A stretch of 64,000 nucleotides of DNA from an uncultured Holophagaceae bacterium (GCA_903913215.1 CAIWKE010000036.1:124001-188000); one strand, 5' to 3'. Positions 18,602 through 29,052 are shown, numbered from the stretch's first letter. The notes: generated from the sequence alone by a model not told the origin. Made by a program: numbers and translations.

Positions 18602-18982
18602 ATGCGCTGGCCTGCACTGATCTTGGCCCTATGCTCCTTCTGCGCTTTCGCGGCCCAGCCCGGGGCCCGGAGCCTGGACGAGCTGCGGACTTTCTTCGCC
18701 GCCAATTGCGCCCGCTGCCATGGGACCGATGGCGCCAGCTCCTCCCCCGCCTGCCGGAAGCTCTGCAGCACGGACTTCACAGATCCCAAGGTCATGGCCA
18801 AGGTGAGCGACGAGCGCCTGGTGAAGACCATCCGCAAGGGCATCTTCTTCGGCGTGGTCATGCCCCCCTTCAAGAAGCGCCTGAGCGAGGCCGAGACCCT
18901 GCTGCTGGTGCAAGGGATCCTGCGCAAGGCTGAGAAGGGCAAGCTCATTGCGGCAGGTGGTGGCGGGGCGGCGGCGCGGTAG
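18602..18982 (+). CDS. Second small periplasmic class I cytochrome c
   Basis: 126-residue exported monoheme cytochrome. Signal peptide at about 1-17 (MRWPALILALCSFCAFA), heme site CARCH in FFAANCARCHGTDG, and a likely axial Met in VVMPPFKKRLSEAE. It has two extra Cys (ACRKLC) after the heme site, not part of a second CxxCH, which could form a disulfide. The layout and the LSEAE motif resemble the preceding gene, so the pair is likely an old duplication. Start at ATG 18602; an in-frame ATG at 18575 would put nine residues before the signal peptide. Confidence 0.85.
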   Translation: MRWPALILALCSFCAFAAQPGARSLDELRTFFAANCARCHGTDGASSSPACRKLCSTDFTDPKVMAKVSDERLVKTIRKGIFFGVVMPPFKKRLSEAETLLLVQGILRKAEKGKLIAAGGGGAAAR

Positions 18983-19010
18983 CGTGGCCTTGGCGCGGTA
19001 GCATGGAGCC

Positions 19011-21311
<2,301 letters not shown>

Positions 21312-21330
21312 GTGATTCCGCATTCCTGGC

Positions 21331-21413
21331 GAAAAAAAACGCCAACCGCAGAGAACGCAGAGAGCGCAGAGAGGCTAGGCGCTTATCTGCGCTCTCGGCG
21401 GTTGGTAGTGCTG
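21331..21413. repeat. Palindromic intergenic repeat, GCAGAG family
   Basis: Short modules of the form CGCAGAGAACGCAGAGAGCG run into an inverted arm (TCTGCGCTCTCGGCGGTTGG), so the element can fold into a long hairpin between two convergent genes. The same sequence type recurs at about 60135-60167 and 60240-60272. Translated, it gives the AENAESAE pattern often seen as a false protein. Confidence 0.75.
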
Positions 21414-21902
21414 GCCTGCGCCTTTAGGCGGGGTTGGCAGCTGCCTCACCTCGAATCGCTCGGCCAGGACCTGGGTCCGGTATCGGAAGATCTGTTCGAC
21501 ATCGCCGCGCACCCAGAGGGCGGTGACGATTCTCCCGATGAGGCCGAAGCCCACGCGGTAGCGGACCTGGTCGGTCATGCGGGTGCCGCCATCTGGCAGG
21601 TCCTCGAAGCGGTGGGTGTGGTGCCAGAGGGCGTAGGGGCCCGCAATCTGGCGGTCCACGAACTGCTCCCCGGGCACAAATCTTGTGATGAGGGTCTTCC
21701 AGCGGATCGGCAGGCCCCGCACGCGGAGCCGGTATTCGAAGAGGGCACCTTCGCCCTGGGGCAGGGGCCGGGGCGTGAGCACCTCGAAGCGCAGCCAGGC
21801 AGGCGTGAGGGCCTCCAGATTGGCGGGGTCCGAAAAGAAGGCGAAGACCTCGGCCCGGGGGGCGGGGAGATCCTGGACGGAGATGAAGACTTCTTCCCTC
21901 AC
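21375..21902 (-). CDS. SRPBCC (START-like) ligand-binding family protein
   Basis: 175-residue helix-grip protein of the polyketide-cyclase/dehydrase-like group. Residues 1-150 follow the fold: an initial strand (EVFISVQDLPAPRAEVFAFFSD), then LTPAWLRFEVLT, FEYRLRVRGLPIRWKTLITRF, YALWHHTHRFEDLPDGGTRMTD and a closing helix. No catalytic residues can be assigned; such proteins usually bind a hydrophobic ligand. Its GTG/ATG region overlaps the stop of the upstream NAD-dependent epimerase gene by four bases. This pairing of YfcH-type epimerase with an SRPBCC protein is common, and some homologs fuse the two domains. Confidence 0.83.
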   Translation of the reverse strand: MREEVFISVQDLPAPRAEVFAFFSDPANLEALTPAWLRFEVLTPRPLPQGEGALFEYRLRVRGLPIRWKTLITRFVPGEQFVDRQIAGPYALWHHTHRFEDLPDGGTRMTDQVRYRVGFGLIGRIVTALWVRGDVEQIFRYRTQVLAERFEVRQLPTPPKGAGQHYQPPRAQISA

Positions 21903-22816
21903 AGCAGGTCCTCCAGGGCGGCCTGGGCCGTGGGAAAGCGGAAGGCGAAGCCCAGGTCAAGGGCATGCGCGGGCCGCACGAAGGCGCCCTGGAGCAGGAG
22001 GGCCTGGGCCAGCTCGCCCAGGGCCAGCTGCAGGATCCCCGCCGTGAGGAAGCCGGGGATGGGCAGCATGGGGCGGCCCAGGCGGTGGGCGATGAGGCGC
22101 GTGAAGGCCTCGTTGCTCAGGGGCTCTGGGGCCGTGCCGTTGAAGGCGCCCTCCCAGGCGGGATTGCCGGCTGCCTCCACCAGTATGGCCACCAGGTCCT
22201 CCAGGTGGATCCAACTGAGGCCCTGGGTGCCACTGCCAAGCTTGCAGGCCTGGTAGAAGCGCACCGGCAGGACCATCTTGGGCAGGGCGCCGCCCTCGCG
22301 GGCCAGCACCACGCCGATGCGCACCCGGGCTACGCGCACGCCCAGGTCCGAGGCCTTGAGGGCCGCGGCCTCCCAGGCTTGGCAGACCTCCGCCAGGAAG
22401 CCTGTGCCAGGCGCGCTGGCCTCGTCCACGGGGGCCCCATCGCGGGGGATGTACCAGCCGATGGCGGAGGCGTTCACCAGGGCCGCCGGGGGCCTTTGGC
22501 ACTTGGCCATGGCCTGGACGAGCCGATCTGTGGTCTGGATCCGGCTGTCCAGCAGGACCTGCTTCCGCGCCCTCGTCCAGCGGCCTTCGGCGATGCCTTC
22601 GCCCGCCAGGTTGATGACCGCGTCGGCCCCTTCCAGGAGGTTGGACAGGTGCGCCCACTCATAGCCCATGGCCCCCCAGGGCAGGTCCAGGCGCTTCGGG
22701 GCGCGGCTCAGCACCGCCACCTCGGCCCCAGCGGCTGCCAGGGCCCGCACCAGGGGACGCCCCACCAGCCCCGAGCCGCCGGCCACCACCACCCGCTTCA
22801 GCGTCGAACCAGGCAT
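21899..22816 (-). CDS. NAD-dependent epimerase, TIGR01777/YfcH type
   Basis: 305-residue short-chain dehydrogenase-fold protein. The Rossmann motif GGSGLVGRPLVRAL is at residues 13-26, followed by the family signature INLAGEGIAEGRWT, SRIQTTDRLV, and SAIGWYIPRDG (Ser and Tyr of the SDR site), then WIHLEDLV and GAFNGTAPEP, all typical of the YfcH/TIGR01777 group, whose substrate is unsettled. The start is ATG 22816 because AAGGAG lies five bases upstream; the GTG at 22822 would overlap that ribosome site. It shares a transcript with the SRPBCC gene. Confidence 0.9.
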   Translation of the reverse strand: MPGSTLKRVVVAGGSGLVGRPLVRALAAAGAEVAVLSRAPKRLDLPWGAMGYEWAHLSNLLEGADAVINLAGEGIAEGRWTRARKQVLLDSRIQTTDRLVQAMAKCQRPPAALVNASAIGWYIPRDGAPVDEASAPGTGFLAEVCQAWEAAALKASDLGVRVARVRIGVVLAREGGALPKMVLPVRFYQACKLGSGTQGLSWIHLEDLVAILVEAAGNPAWEGAFNGTAPEPLSNEAFTRLIAHRLGRPMLPIPGFLTAGILQLALGELAQALLLQGAFVRPAHALDLGFAFRFPTAQAALEDLL

Positions 22817-22838
22817 GGACACTCCTTCAAGTTGTCTA

Positions 22839-22867
22839 AGTATAAATCAGAACAAAATCCTTGTCCC
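22839..22867 (-). promoter_or_regulatory. Candidate sigma-70 promoter for the epimerase operon
   Basis: On the minus strand GGGACA (22867-22862) and TATACT (22844-22839) are 17 bases apart, with the -10 about 22 bases before the ATG at 22816. The -10 matches five of six. Confidence 0.45.
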
Positions 22868-22947
22868 GTGCCAATCCTGCTCCGGGCCTTTCGGGCTACC
22901 CTGGACCCTGGCCTTGAGTCCCGTGGACTCCTTTCGCCGAGGTGACC

Positions 22948-24591
22948 ATGCGCTACCTGCTCTCGAACCTCCCCCTGAACCTGGGCGAGGAGGCGCTGGA
23001 TCTGGCCTTGCCGCTGGCCCGCGTCCTGGGGGGCAATCCGGTGGACTACCAGGCCGTGAGCCTGGAGCGCTGCAGCCTGGACGCCCGGCACAAGGGCGCC
23101 ATCCGCTTCCTCACGGCCCTGAGCTTCGATTCCGAGCGGGCCCTGGTCTTGGGCCCCTTGCCCGGTGGCCTGAAACTGGACACGGCGCCGGAATTGGCGC
23201 CCTACGCCGTGGCCAAGTTGCCGCGCAAGCCCAGAGTCGTGGTGGTAGGCAGCGGTCCCGCCGGGACCTTCTGCGCCCTGCGCCTGCTGGATTACGGCCT
23301 TGAGCCCATCGTGCTGGAGCGGGGGCCCGCCATGGGCGAGCGGGTCCGGGCCATCACGGGACTCTGGAAGGACGGCGTGCTGGACCCGGAGGCCAACGCC
23401 CAGTTCGGCGAGGGCGGGGCGGGTACCTTCAGCGACGGCAAGCTCACCACCCGTATCGGCCACCCGGCCACCCGCTATGTGCTGGAAGCCTTCGTGCGCT
23501 TCGGCGCCAACCCCCGCATCCTCTACCTGGCCAAGCCACATGTGGGCACGGACGTCATCCGCCGCTGCGCGGTGCTGATCCGCAAAGACGCCCAGGTCCG
23601 CGGTGCCCAGTACCGCTTCCGCTCCCAGCTGGCGGATCTGCGCTTTGACGAAGCCGGCCGGCTCCGGGCGGCGGTGCTCAGCAGCGGCGAGGAGCTGCCC
23701 TGCGAGGCCCTGGTGCTGGCGCCAGGGCACAGCGCCCGGGACACCTTTGAGATGCTGCACCGCCACGGCGTGGCCATGCGCCAGAAGCCCTTCGCCATGG
23801 GCGTGCGGGTGGAGCATCCCCAGGAGCTCATCGACCGCTCCCAGTACGGCCCCAGCGCGGGCCATCCGTCCTTGCCCGCGGCGGACTACAAACTGGTCTG
23901 CAACTTCGGCCTGAATCGCGCCGCCTACAGCTTCTGCATGTGCCCCGGGGGCGAGGTGATTCAGTGCGCCAGCGAGCCCGGTGGTGTGGTGGTGAATGGC
24001 ATGAGCCTGGAGAAGCGCAACTCGGGCTTCGCCAACTCAGGCCTGGTGGCCAAGGTCAACACCGCCGACTTCGGCAGCGAGCACTTGCTGGGCGGCATGT
24101 ACTTCCAGCGCAAGTGGGAGCAGGCCGCCTTCCGCGCCGCCGGGGAGACCTACGGCGCCCCGGCCATGGCCGTGCAGGACTTCCTCAAGGGCCGCGCCAC
24201 GGGGCAGCTGCCCCGCAGCAGCTTCCGGCCCTTCGCCGTGGCCGCAGACCTCAGCACCTGCCTGCCGGATTTCGTGCGGGAACAGCTGGCCGGGGCCCTG
24301 CCGGACTTCGACAAGAAGATCCACGGTTTCACCAGCCGCGAGGCCATCCTCCTGGCCATTGAAAGCCGCACCAGCAGCCCCATCCAGCTCCTGCGGGGCG
24401 AGGATGGACAGTCCCTGTCCCACCCGGGCCTCTACCCCTGTGGCGAGGGCGCGGGCTTCGCCGGAGGCATCACCTCGGCGGCCGTGGATGGCATCCGCGT
24501 CGCCGAGTGGATCGCCCAGAGCGCCGGGGCGCCAGTGTTCCAGCCCTTCGAGAAGGCAATCAGGGCTGGGGATCTGGCGACTGAGTACTGA
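22948..24591 (+). CDS. FAD-dependent oxidoreductase (COG2509-like)
   Basis: 547-residue flavoprotein dehydrogenase of uncharacterized substrate. An N-terminal domain of about 90 residues (LSNLPLNLGEEALDLALPLA) precedes the FAD-binding Rossmann motif VVVVGSGPAGTFCALRLLDYG and LERG. A conserved block GEGGAGTFSDGKLTTRIGHP marks this family. The C-terminus has YPCGEGAGFAGGITSAAVDGIRVAEWI, the second flavin-contact motif. The start is ATG 22948, after GAGGTG; GTG 22942 is also in frame. Monocistronic, divergent from the epimerase operon, and followed by a palindromic repeat. Confidence 0.88.
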   Translation: MRYLLSNLPLNLGEEALDLALPLARVLGGNPVDYQAVSLERCSLDARHKGAIRFLTALSFDSERALVLGPLPGGLKLDTAPELAPYAVAKLPRKPRVVVVGSGPAGTFCALRLLDYGLEPIVLERGPAMGERVRAITGLWKDGVLDPEANAQFGEGGAGTFSDGKLTTRIGHPATRYVLEAFVRFGANPRILYLAKPHVGTDVIRRCAVLIRKDAQVRGAQYRFRSQLADLRFDEAGRLRAAVLSSGEELPCEALVLAPGHSARDTFEMLHRHGVAMRQKPFAMGVRVEHPQELIDRSQYGPSAGHPSLPAADYKLVCNFGLNRAAYSFCMCPGGEVIQCASEPGGVVVNGMSLEKRNSGFANSGLVAKVNTADFGSEHLLGGMYFQRKWEQAAFRAAGETYGAPAMAVQDFLKGRATGQLPRSSFRPFAVAADLSTCLPDFVREQLAGALPDFDKKIHGFTSREAILLAIESRTSSPIQLLRGEDGQSLSHPGLYPCGEGAGFAGGITSAAVDGIRVAEWIAQSAGAPVFQPFEKAIRAGDLATEY

Positions 24592-24612
24592 AAACTTTCT
24601 GAAAAATCATTT

Positions 24613-24701
24613 ACCACCAAGGCACCAAGAAAGACGAAGGAATGGCACCGAATGCATGCCGTTCATTCCTTCTTGTTTTCTTGGTGTCTTGGCGCCATGG
24701 T
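24613..24701. repeat. Palindromic intergenic repeat, ACCAAGGCACCAAG family
   Basis: ACCACCAAGGCACCAAGAAA...GAAGGAATG (24613-24644) is mirrored by CATTCCTTCTTG...TTCTTGGTGTCTTGG...CCATGGT (24664-24701). The imperfect stem of about 30 bases lies between convergent genes and could terminate both transcripts. Related half-elements lie near 31958-32017 and 59999-60111. Confidence 0.7.
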
Positions 24702-24730
24702 CGTGATCAGTTCTGCCATTTCAATAATCT

Positions 24731-25402
24731 TCAGGGCCGCAGGCTGACGGCTGTGGCGCCTTTCATCCGGCTGGGATCCATGCGGCCCAGGGTCAGGTCC
24801 ACCAGCGTCTTCTCGAAGGCGGCGGTGGCACGCTCCAGGGCCTGGTCAGCCTGCTCCCCCGTGGGAACGACCTGGGTCAGGGTGCCATAGGACAGGATCC
24901 GGCCTTCGGCGCTGCGCACCCTGTACACGAGGGTAAATTGGCAATGGGAGGGAGGAACCCGAAGTGGATCCACCATTCCCTTTGTGAAGGACAAAACCAC
25001 GGCTTCTGGAATTAACCAAGCCTTGGAGTAGGGTGGATCTTTCTCAAACAGGGGCGTGAACTTCACCCACCAGATCTCGATCTTCTTGTCGGAGGGTTGG
25101 CTCTGGAAATGGGGCGCGAGATCGCTGTCCGGCGAGGCCAGGAAGTATTTCCCGAAGGAAGGCGAGTCCCGATAGCGCCCCTTAAACTGGGTCTGGTAGG
25201 ACTGGCTCACTTCCATGTCCCCCGAGAAGATCAGCTCTGGCCTTCCTTCGGTTTGTGGCAGCACCTCCCAGATGGGTGTCTCCATTTGGACCACTGGCAG
25301 CTGCTGGATGGGGGTGACCTGGGGTGCCTTGCAGGCCAATAGGACCGGGGCAGCGCCGAGTTGGATACAGAGCAGCCTCCTCCTGTCCTCCAGCCAGCGC
25401 AT
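24731..25402 (-). CDS. Predicted lipoprotein, unknown function
   Basis: 223-residue protein with a probable lipoprotein signal: APVLLACKAP with lipobox LLAC and Cys24, though the leading part is unusually charged (MRWLEDRRR). The remainder has no motif I recognise; it contains IEIWWVKFTPLFE and ends with helical EQADQALERATAAFEKTLVD. Base composition is visibly less GC-rich than the flanking genes, and codon choice is more mixed, a possible sign of later acquisition. No clear ribosome site precedes ATG 25402, so the start is uncertain. Confidence 0.6.
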   Translation of the reverse strand: MRWLEDRRRLLCIQLGAAPVLLACKAPQVTPIQQLPVVQMETPIWEVLPQTEGRPELIFSGDMEVSQSYQTQFKGRYRDSPSFGKYFLASPDSDLAPHFQSQPSDKKIEIWWVKFTPLFEKDPPYSKAWLIPEAVVLSFTKGMVDPLRVPPSHCQFTLVYRVRSAEGRILSYGTLTQVVPTGEQADQALERATAAFEKTLVDLTLGRMDPSRMKGATAVSLRP

Positions 25403-25439
25403 GAGGTTGAAGATACCCCTGACCGTAGGGCCAATCCTC

Positions 25440-25577
25440 AGGCAGAGTCAGTATCAAAGAGGGTCAGAGCCTGGGCAATGCCGATGTTCGAACTGTAGGC
25501 AAATGTCAGCAGCCTGCCGATTCTACTTGGTGCCTTCTCGATTTCGCCTGTGGCGATACGTGCGACAAACGGACTTC
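25440..25577 (-). other. Short unassigned open frame in the gap between two minus-strand genes
   Basis: The 184-base gap 25403-25586 holds a frame open from about 25577 to a TGA at 25440, reading PFVARIATGEIEKAPSRIG and ending IAQALTLFDTDSA. It lacks a good start codon and ribosome site, and its composition is lower in GC than its neighbours. It may be the 3' remnant of a lost gene or noise. Confidence 0.2.
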
Positions 25578-25586
25578 TAGTGGTGA

Positions 25587-26504
25587 TCAGTTCTGCTCTT
25601 CCTCAACAGCGACAGCCGAAGCCCCCTGCAGAATCCGCCACTCCTCCCCGAACTGCTCGAGGAACTTCAGGGAGTAGCAGCGGAAGAAGACGTGGATGGG
25701 CAGGAAGACCACGGAGCTGAGGTAGGGCAGGAGGGCCAGGCAGCAGGTGAGGCAGCAGCCCAGCAGCATGAGCAGGGCGGCGACCAGGCCCAGGAGGAGG
25801 TTCATGAGGTAGAAGCCCACGAAGGTCCAGGCCCGTCCGGGCAGCAGCTCCTGGCGCAGCACGGACCAGACTGCGGCAGTCCCAAGGTTGCGCCGGTACA
25901 TGATGGGCACCACGAAATCCCGCAGCAGCATGGTGACCAGCACCAGCGCGAGCAGCGTTAAACAGAGCAGGCCCCCGGCCACCACCAGGGCCAGGATGGA
26001 AGCTATTCCGAAGTGGCGGGCGCGGATGTCGGGCAGGGCGAGGGCGATCCCCAGGCCAGCGATGACGAAAAAGGCGCCCCAGCCCGCCAACATCAGTTTC
26101 ACGCGAAAGGCGAAGACCTGGTTTCCCAGATCCCGGAAGCGGGCCCAGGGCTCTGCAATCTGGGTGTGATCGTGGGCCACGCCGTCCAGGAACATGAACT
26201 GGCCGCGGCTGCTCAGCCACTGAAGGAGAATGGACAGGGCCAGGATGAAGAGGAAGGCCAGGACGGCCAGGGTGATCACCAGGACCAGATGCTCGGACAC
26301 CCAGGAGAGGGCCCCCTCAAAATCGGGCCCTCCGCGGGACCGGTTGAAAGGGTTGCTGTTGTAGTTGAAGGAGCCCCCATCGGCTAGGTGGGCCAGGAAG
26401 GCGGCAAAGCCCAGCAGGAACCACTTCTTGGCCTGGAAGGGCTCGAAGAGCAGGCTCCGCATGTAGGCGTAGGCGGGTTGGATGGGATCGGTGATGGAGA
26501 TCAT
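25587..26504 (-). CDS. Multi-pass inner-membrane protein, unknown function
   Basis: 305-residue membrane protein with about six hydrophobic helices, roughly at residues 28-42, 75-98, 130-152, 160-190, 220-250 and 255-275. A conserved-looking soluble segment between helices (FMFLDGVAHDHTQIAEPWARF) and a Cys-rich helix (GCCLTCCLALLPYL) stand out. It resembles DUF-type integral membrane proteins related to the membrane part of glycerophosphodiester phosphodiesterases, but I cannot assign a role. Start ATG 26504 follows GGGAG closely; a longer frame to 26549 lacks a signal. Divergent from the polyphosphate enzyme. Confidence 0.75.
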   Translation of the reverse strand: MISITDPIQPAYAYMRSLLFEPFQAKKWFLLGFAAFLAHLADGGSFNYNSNPFNRSRGGPDFEGALSWVSEHLVLVITLAVLAFLFILALSILLQWLSSRGQFMFLDGVAHDHTQIAEPWARFRDLGNQVFAFRVKLMLAGWGAFFVIAGLGIALALPDIRARHFGIASILALVVAGGLLCLTLLALVLVTMLLRDFVVPIMYRRNLGTAAVWSVLRQELLPGRAWTFVGFYLMNLLLGLVAALLMLLGCCLTCCLALLPYLSSVVFLPIHVFFRCYSLKFLEQFGEEWRILQGASAVAVEEEQN

Positions 26505-26560
26505 GGCTCCCAGTCGCTTTCCAAAAATAACTGTTTCAGTCTGAGGCACCGGCGCCAGCA

Positions 26561-26612
26561 GGGGCTGTAACGGAATGGCAATATAAAGCCCTAATCATTC
26601 CGTAACAGCCCC
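26561..26612. promoter_or_regulatory. 17-base inverted repeat in a divergent promoter region
   Basis: GGGGCTGTAACGGAATG (26561-26577) and CATTCCGTAACAGCCCC (26596-26612) are reverse complements with one mismatch, separated by 18 bases that include an AT-rich ATATAAA. Further ATTCC motifs follow at about 20-base steps (GATTCC near 26617, CATTCC near 26635). It sits between divergent genes and may be an operator, a repeat element or a hairpin. Confidence 0.5.
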
Positions 26613-26715
26613 TAATGATTCCATGTCCTGCAAGCATTCCATGGCCCCCATGAACCCAAAATCAGCTATGGTGACCATCCAGTCGAAAAAGCATTGCTGC
26701 CCGCCGGGAGGAACC

Positions 26716-28188
26716 ATGTTCGAATCCGCGGAACTCGGTCATAAGGTCTCCAAGGAAGTCTGGGACCGGGAGCTGCCCGCCCTGCGGGAGGCGCTGTTGG
26801 ACGCCCAGTTCGATCTCACGGCGGCCAAGGTGCCGGTGGTCATCCTGGTGGCGGGCGTGGATGGCTCAGGCAAGAGCGAGACCGTGAACACCCTCAACGA
26901 GTGGATGGACCCCCGGCACATCCAGACCCACGGCCTGGATGAGCCCTCGGACGAAGAGCGCGAGCGGCCCCACATGTGGCGCTACTGGCGCATGCTGCCT
27001 CCCAAGGGGAAGATCGGCATCTTCGACGGCTCCTGGTACACCTGGCCCATCCTCGAGCGGGCGCACGGTCGCACCAAGACCTCGGACCTGGACCAGGACA
27101 TGGCCGCCGTGGCCCGGTTTGAGCAGATGCTCATCCACGAGGGCGCCCTGGTGCTGAAGTTCTGGATGCACCTCAGCAAGGAGACGCAGAAGAAGCGCCT
27201 CAAGAGCCTGGAGAAAGATCCCAAGACCCGCTGGCGGGTGACGCCCCGGGACTGGAAGCACTTTGAGATGTACGACACCTTCCGCCAAGTGGCGGAGCGG
27301 GCCCTGCGCTCCACCAGCACCGCCGAATCCCCCTGGATCGTGGTGGAGGCCACGGATCCCCGCTACCAGCGCCTCACGGTGGGGAAGATCCTGCTGGAGC
27401 GCCTGCGCGCCCGCCTCGACAACCCGCCCCCGAAGATCCATATAGCGGTTGCTCCGCCCTTGGCGGCCCTGGACGAGGTGAACATCCTCCGGGCCCTGGA
27501 CCTCACGAAGCGTCTGGACAAGAAAGACTACGAGGAAGAGCTGCTCAGCCTCCAGGGGCGCCTGAACCTCCTGACCCGGCACCGCAACTTCCGCAAGCAC
27601 GCCGTGGTGATGCTCTTCGAGGGCGTGGACGCGGCGGGGAAGGGGGGCGGCATTCGCCGCATCACCACCTCCCTCGACGCCCGGAACTATCACATCCACC
27701 CCGTGGCGGCGCCCACGGAGGATGAGCGCGCCCAGCCCTACCTCTGGCGGTTCTGGCGGCACCTGCCCCGGCGCGGCAAGGTGGCCATCTTCGACCGCAG
27801 CTGGTACGGCCGCGTCCTGGTGGAGCGCGTGGAGGGCTTCTGCTCCGAGGCGGACTGGCAGCGGGCCTACAGTGAGATCAACGACTTCGAAGATCAGATC
27901 GTCCGCAGCCGCAGCATCCTGCTCAAGTTCTGGCTCTCCATCAGCCAGGAAGAGCAGCTGCGCCGCTTCCAGGAGCGTCAGGCCACGGCCTTCAAGCGCT
28001 TCAAGATCACCGACGAGGACTGGCGCAATCGCGAGAAGTGGCCCGCCTACGAGCGCGCCATCTGCGACATGCTGGACCGCACCAGCACCGAGATCGCCCC
28101 CTGGACGCTGGTCGAGAGCGAGAACAAGTACTATGGTCGGATCAAGATTCTGAAGACCGTGGTGGAGCGGTTGGAGGACGAGCTTTAG
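26716..28188 (+). CDS. pap: Polyphosphate:AMP phosphotransferase (two-domain PPK2)
   Basis: 490-residue two-domain PPK2 enzyme, which in this subclass phosphorylates AMP to ADP using polyphosphate. The N-terminal domain has Walker A GVDGSGKSE (residues 47-55) but an altered Walker B region (IFDGSWYTWPI). The C-terminal domain keeps the complete set: EGVDAAGKGG (302-311), the lid Arg-rich DARNYHIHPVAAPTEDERAQPYLWRFW and IFDRSWYGR with Asp360. This split, with a degenerate first half and intact second half, is the known pattern of class II PPK2. ATG 26716 has an excellent GGGAGG eight bases upstream. The divergent upstream region carries a large inverted repeat. Confidence 0.93.
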   Translation: MFESAELGHKVSKEVWDRELPALREALLDAQFDLTAAKVPVVILVAGVDGSGKSETVNTLNEWMDPRHIQTHGLDEPSDEERERPHMWRYWRMLPPKGKIGIFDGSWYTWPILERAHGRTKTSDLDQDMAAVARFEQMLIHEGALVLKFWMHLSKETQKKRLKSLEKDPKTRWRVTPRDWKHFEMYDTFRQVAERALRSTSTAESPWIVVEATDPRYQRLTVGKILLERLRARLDNPPPKIHIAVAPPLAALDEVNILRALDLTKRLDKKDYEEELLSLQGRLNLLTRHRNFRKHAVVMLFEGVDAAGKGGGIRRITTSLDARNYHIHPVAAPTEDERAQPYLWRFWRHLPRRGKVAIFDRSWYGRVLVERVEGFCSEADWQRAYSEINDFEDQIVRSRSILLKFWLSISQEEQLRRFQERQATAFKRFKITDEDWRNREKWPAYERAICDMLDRTSTEIAPWTLVESENKYYGRIKILKTVVERLEDEL

Positions 28189-28202
28189 AGGTCGCGGACC
28201 TC

Positions 28203-29030
28203 TTAGACGGCGCGTTCCTTCCCGAACACGCGATCCAGCACGAGTCCGGCGGTCTCTTCGATGCTGCGGCCGGTGACATCCAGGACGGGCCAGCGGCGGT
28301 GGGTCTTGAAGACCTCATCGGCGTAGGCCAGCTCTTCCAGGATGCGGCCCATATCGCTGTAGCTGTCGGCGCTGCCCTGGGCACCCAGGCGCTTGAGGCG
28401 GTAGGCGCGGATCTCCTGGAGGCGGTCCGGCTGGATGGTGAGGCCCACGATGCGGCCCTGCGGGATGGACTCCAGCTCTGGGGGCAGGCGTACGCCGGGC
28501 ACCAGGGGCACGTTCATGACCTTGAAGCCCTCCATGGCCAGGTACATGGACAGGGGGGTCTTGCTGGTGCGGCTGATGCCCACCAGCACGATGTCCGTGT
28601 CGGCCAGGCCGCTCATGTCGATGCCGTCGTCGAACTTGAGGGCGAACTCGATGGCCTCGATGCGACGAAAATACTTGTCGCCCACGGCGTGGAAGCTGCC
28701 GGGCTGTTCCTCCGGGCGCTCCCGCAGGTAGAGCGAGAGGGTGTCCAGCAGGTTGCCGAAAAGGTCCACCTGGGTGAGGCGTTGCTCGGCGCAGCGCCGG
28801 TCGATGTAGTCGCGCATCTCGCGGGACACGGTGGTGTGGATGACCACGGCGTGCTTTTCTGCGGCCATCTGCAGCACGCGGTCCAGGTCCTCCCAGGAGC
28901 GCACGTTCTGGAAGCGGCGCACCAGGGCCGAGGCTTCCCCCTTGGCGAACTGGGTCAGCGCCGCCTGCACCATGCGGTGAGCGGTCTCTCCGGATCCGCC
29001 AGAGACGATGTAGATGGGCTGCCTGTCCAT
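28203..29030 (-). CDS. ppsR: Pyruvate,phosphate dikinase / PEP synthase regulatory protein (DUF299)
   Basis: 275-residue bifunctional ADP-dependent kinase/phosphorylase that inactivates and reactivates PEP synthase or pyruvate phosphate dikinase by modifying a Thr near its catalytic His. Diagnostic features are the N-terminal IYIVSGGSGETAHRMVQAAL and the P-loop-like VGISRTSKTPLSMYLA near residue 155, followed by YKV-like FKVMNVPLVPG. The length equals the family norm. The target enzyme gene is not in the window. It converges on the polyphosphate enzyme gene with 14 bases between stops and is divergent, by 22 bases, from a sensor kinase gene. Confidence 0.93.
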   Translation of the reverse strand: MDRQPIYIVSGGSGETAHRMVQAALTQFAKGEASALVRRFQNVRSWEDLDRVLQMAAEKHAVVIHTTVSREMRDYIDRRCAEQRLTQVDLFGNLLDTLSLYLRERPEEQPGSFHAVGDKYFRRIEAIEFALKFDDGIDMSGLADTDIVLVGISRTSKTPLSMYLAMEGFKVMNVPLVPGVRLPPELESIPQGRIVGLTIQPDRLQEIRAYRLKRLGAQGSADSYSDMGRILEELAYADEVFKTHRRWPVLDVTGRSIEETAGLVLDRVFGKERAV

Positions 29031-29052
29031 GGGAACCAGATTAACCTAAGGC

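Noticed and set aside
21331-21413. Possible CRISPR array because of short repeated modules
   Set aside because: The modules are adjacent or mirrored without unique spacers, and there are no cas genes in the window.
25587-26504. Glycerophosphodiester phosphodiesterase
   Set aside because: Only loose similarity to the membrane part; no catalytic phosphodiesterase motif is present.
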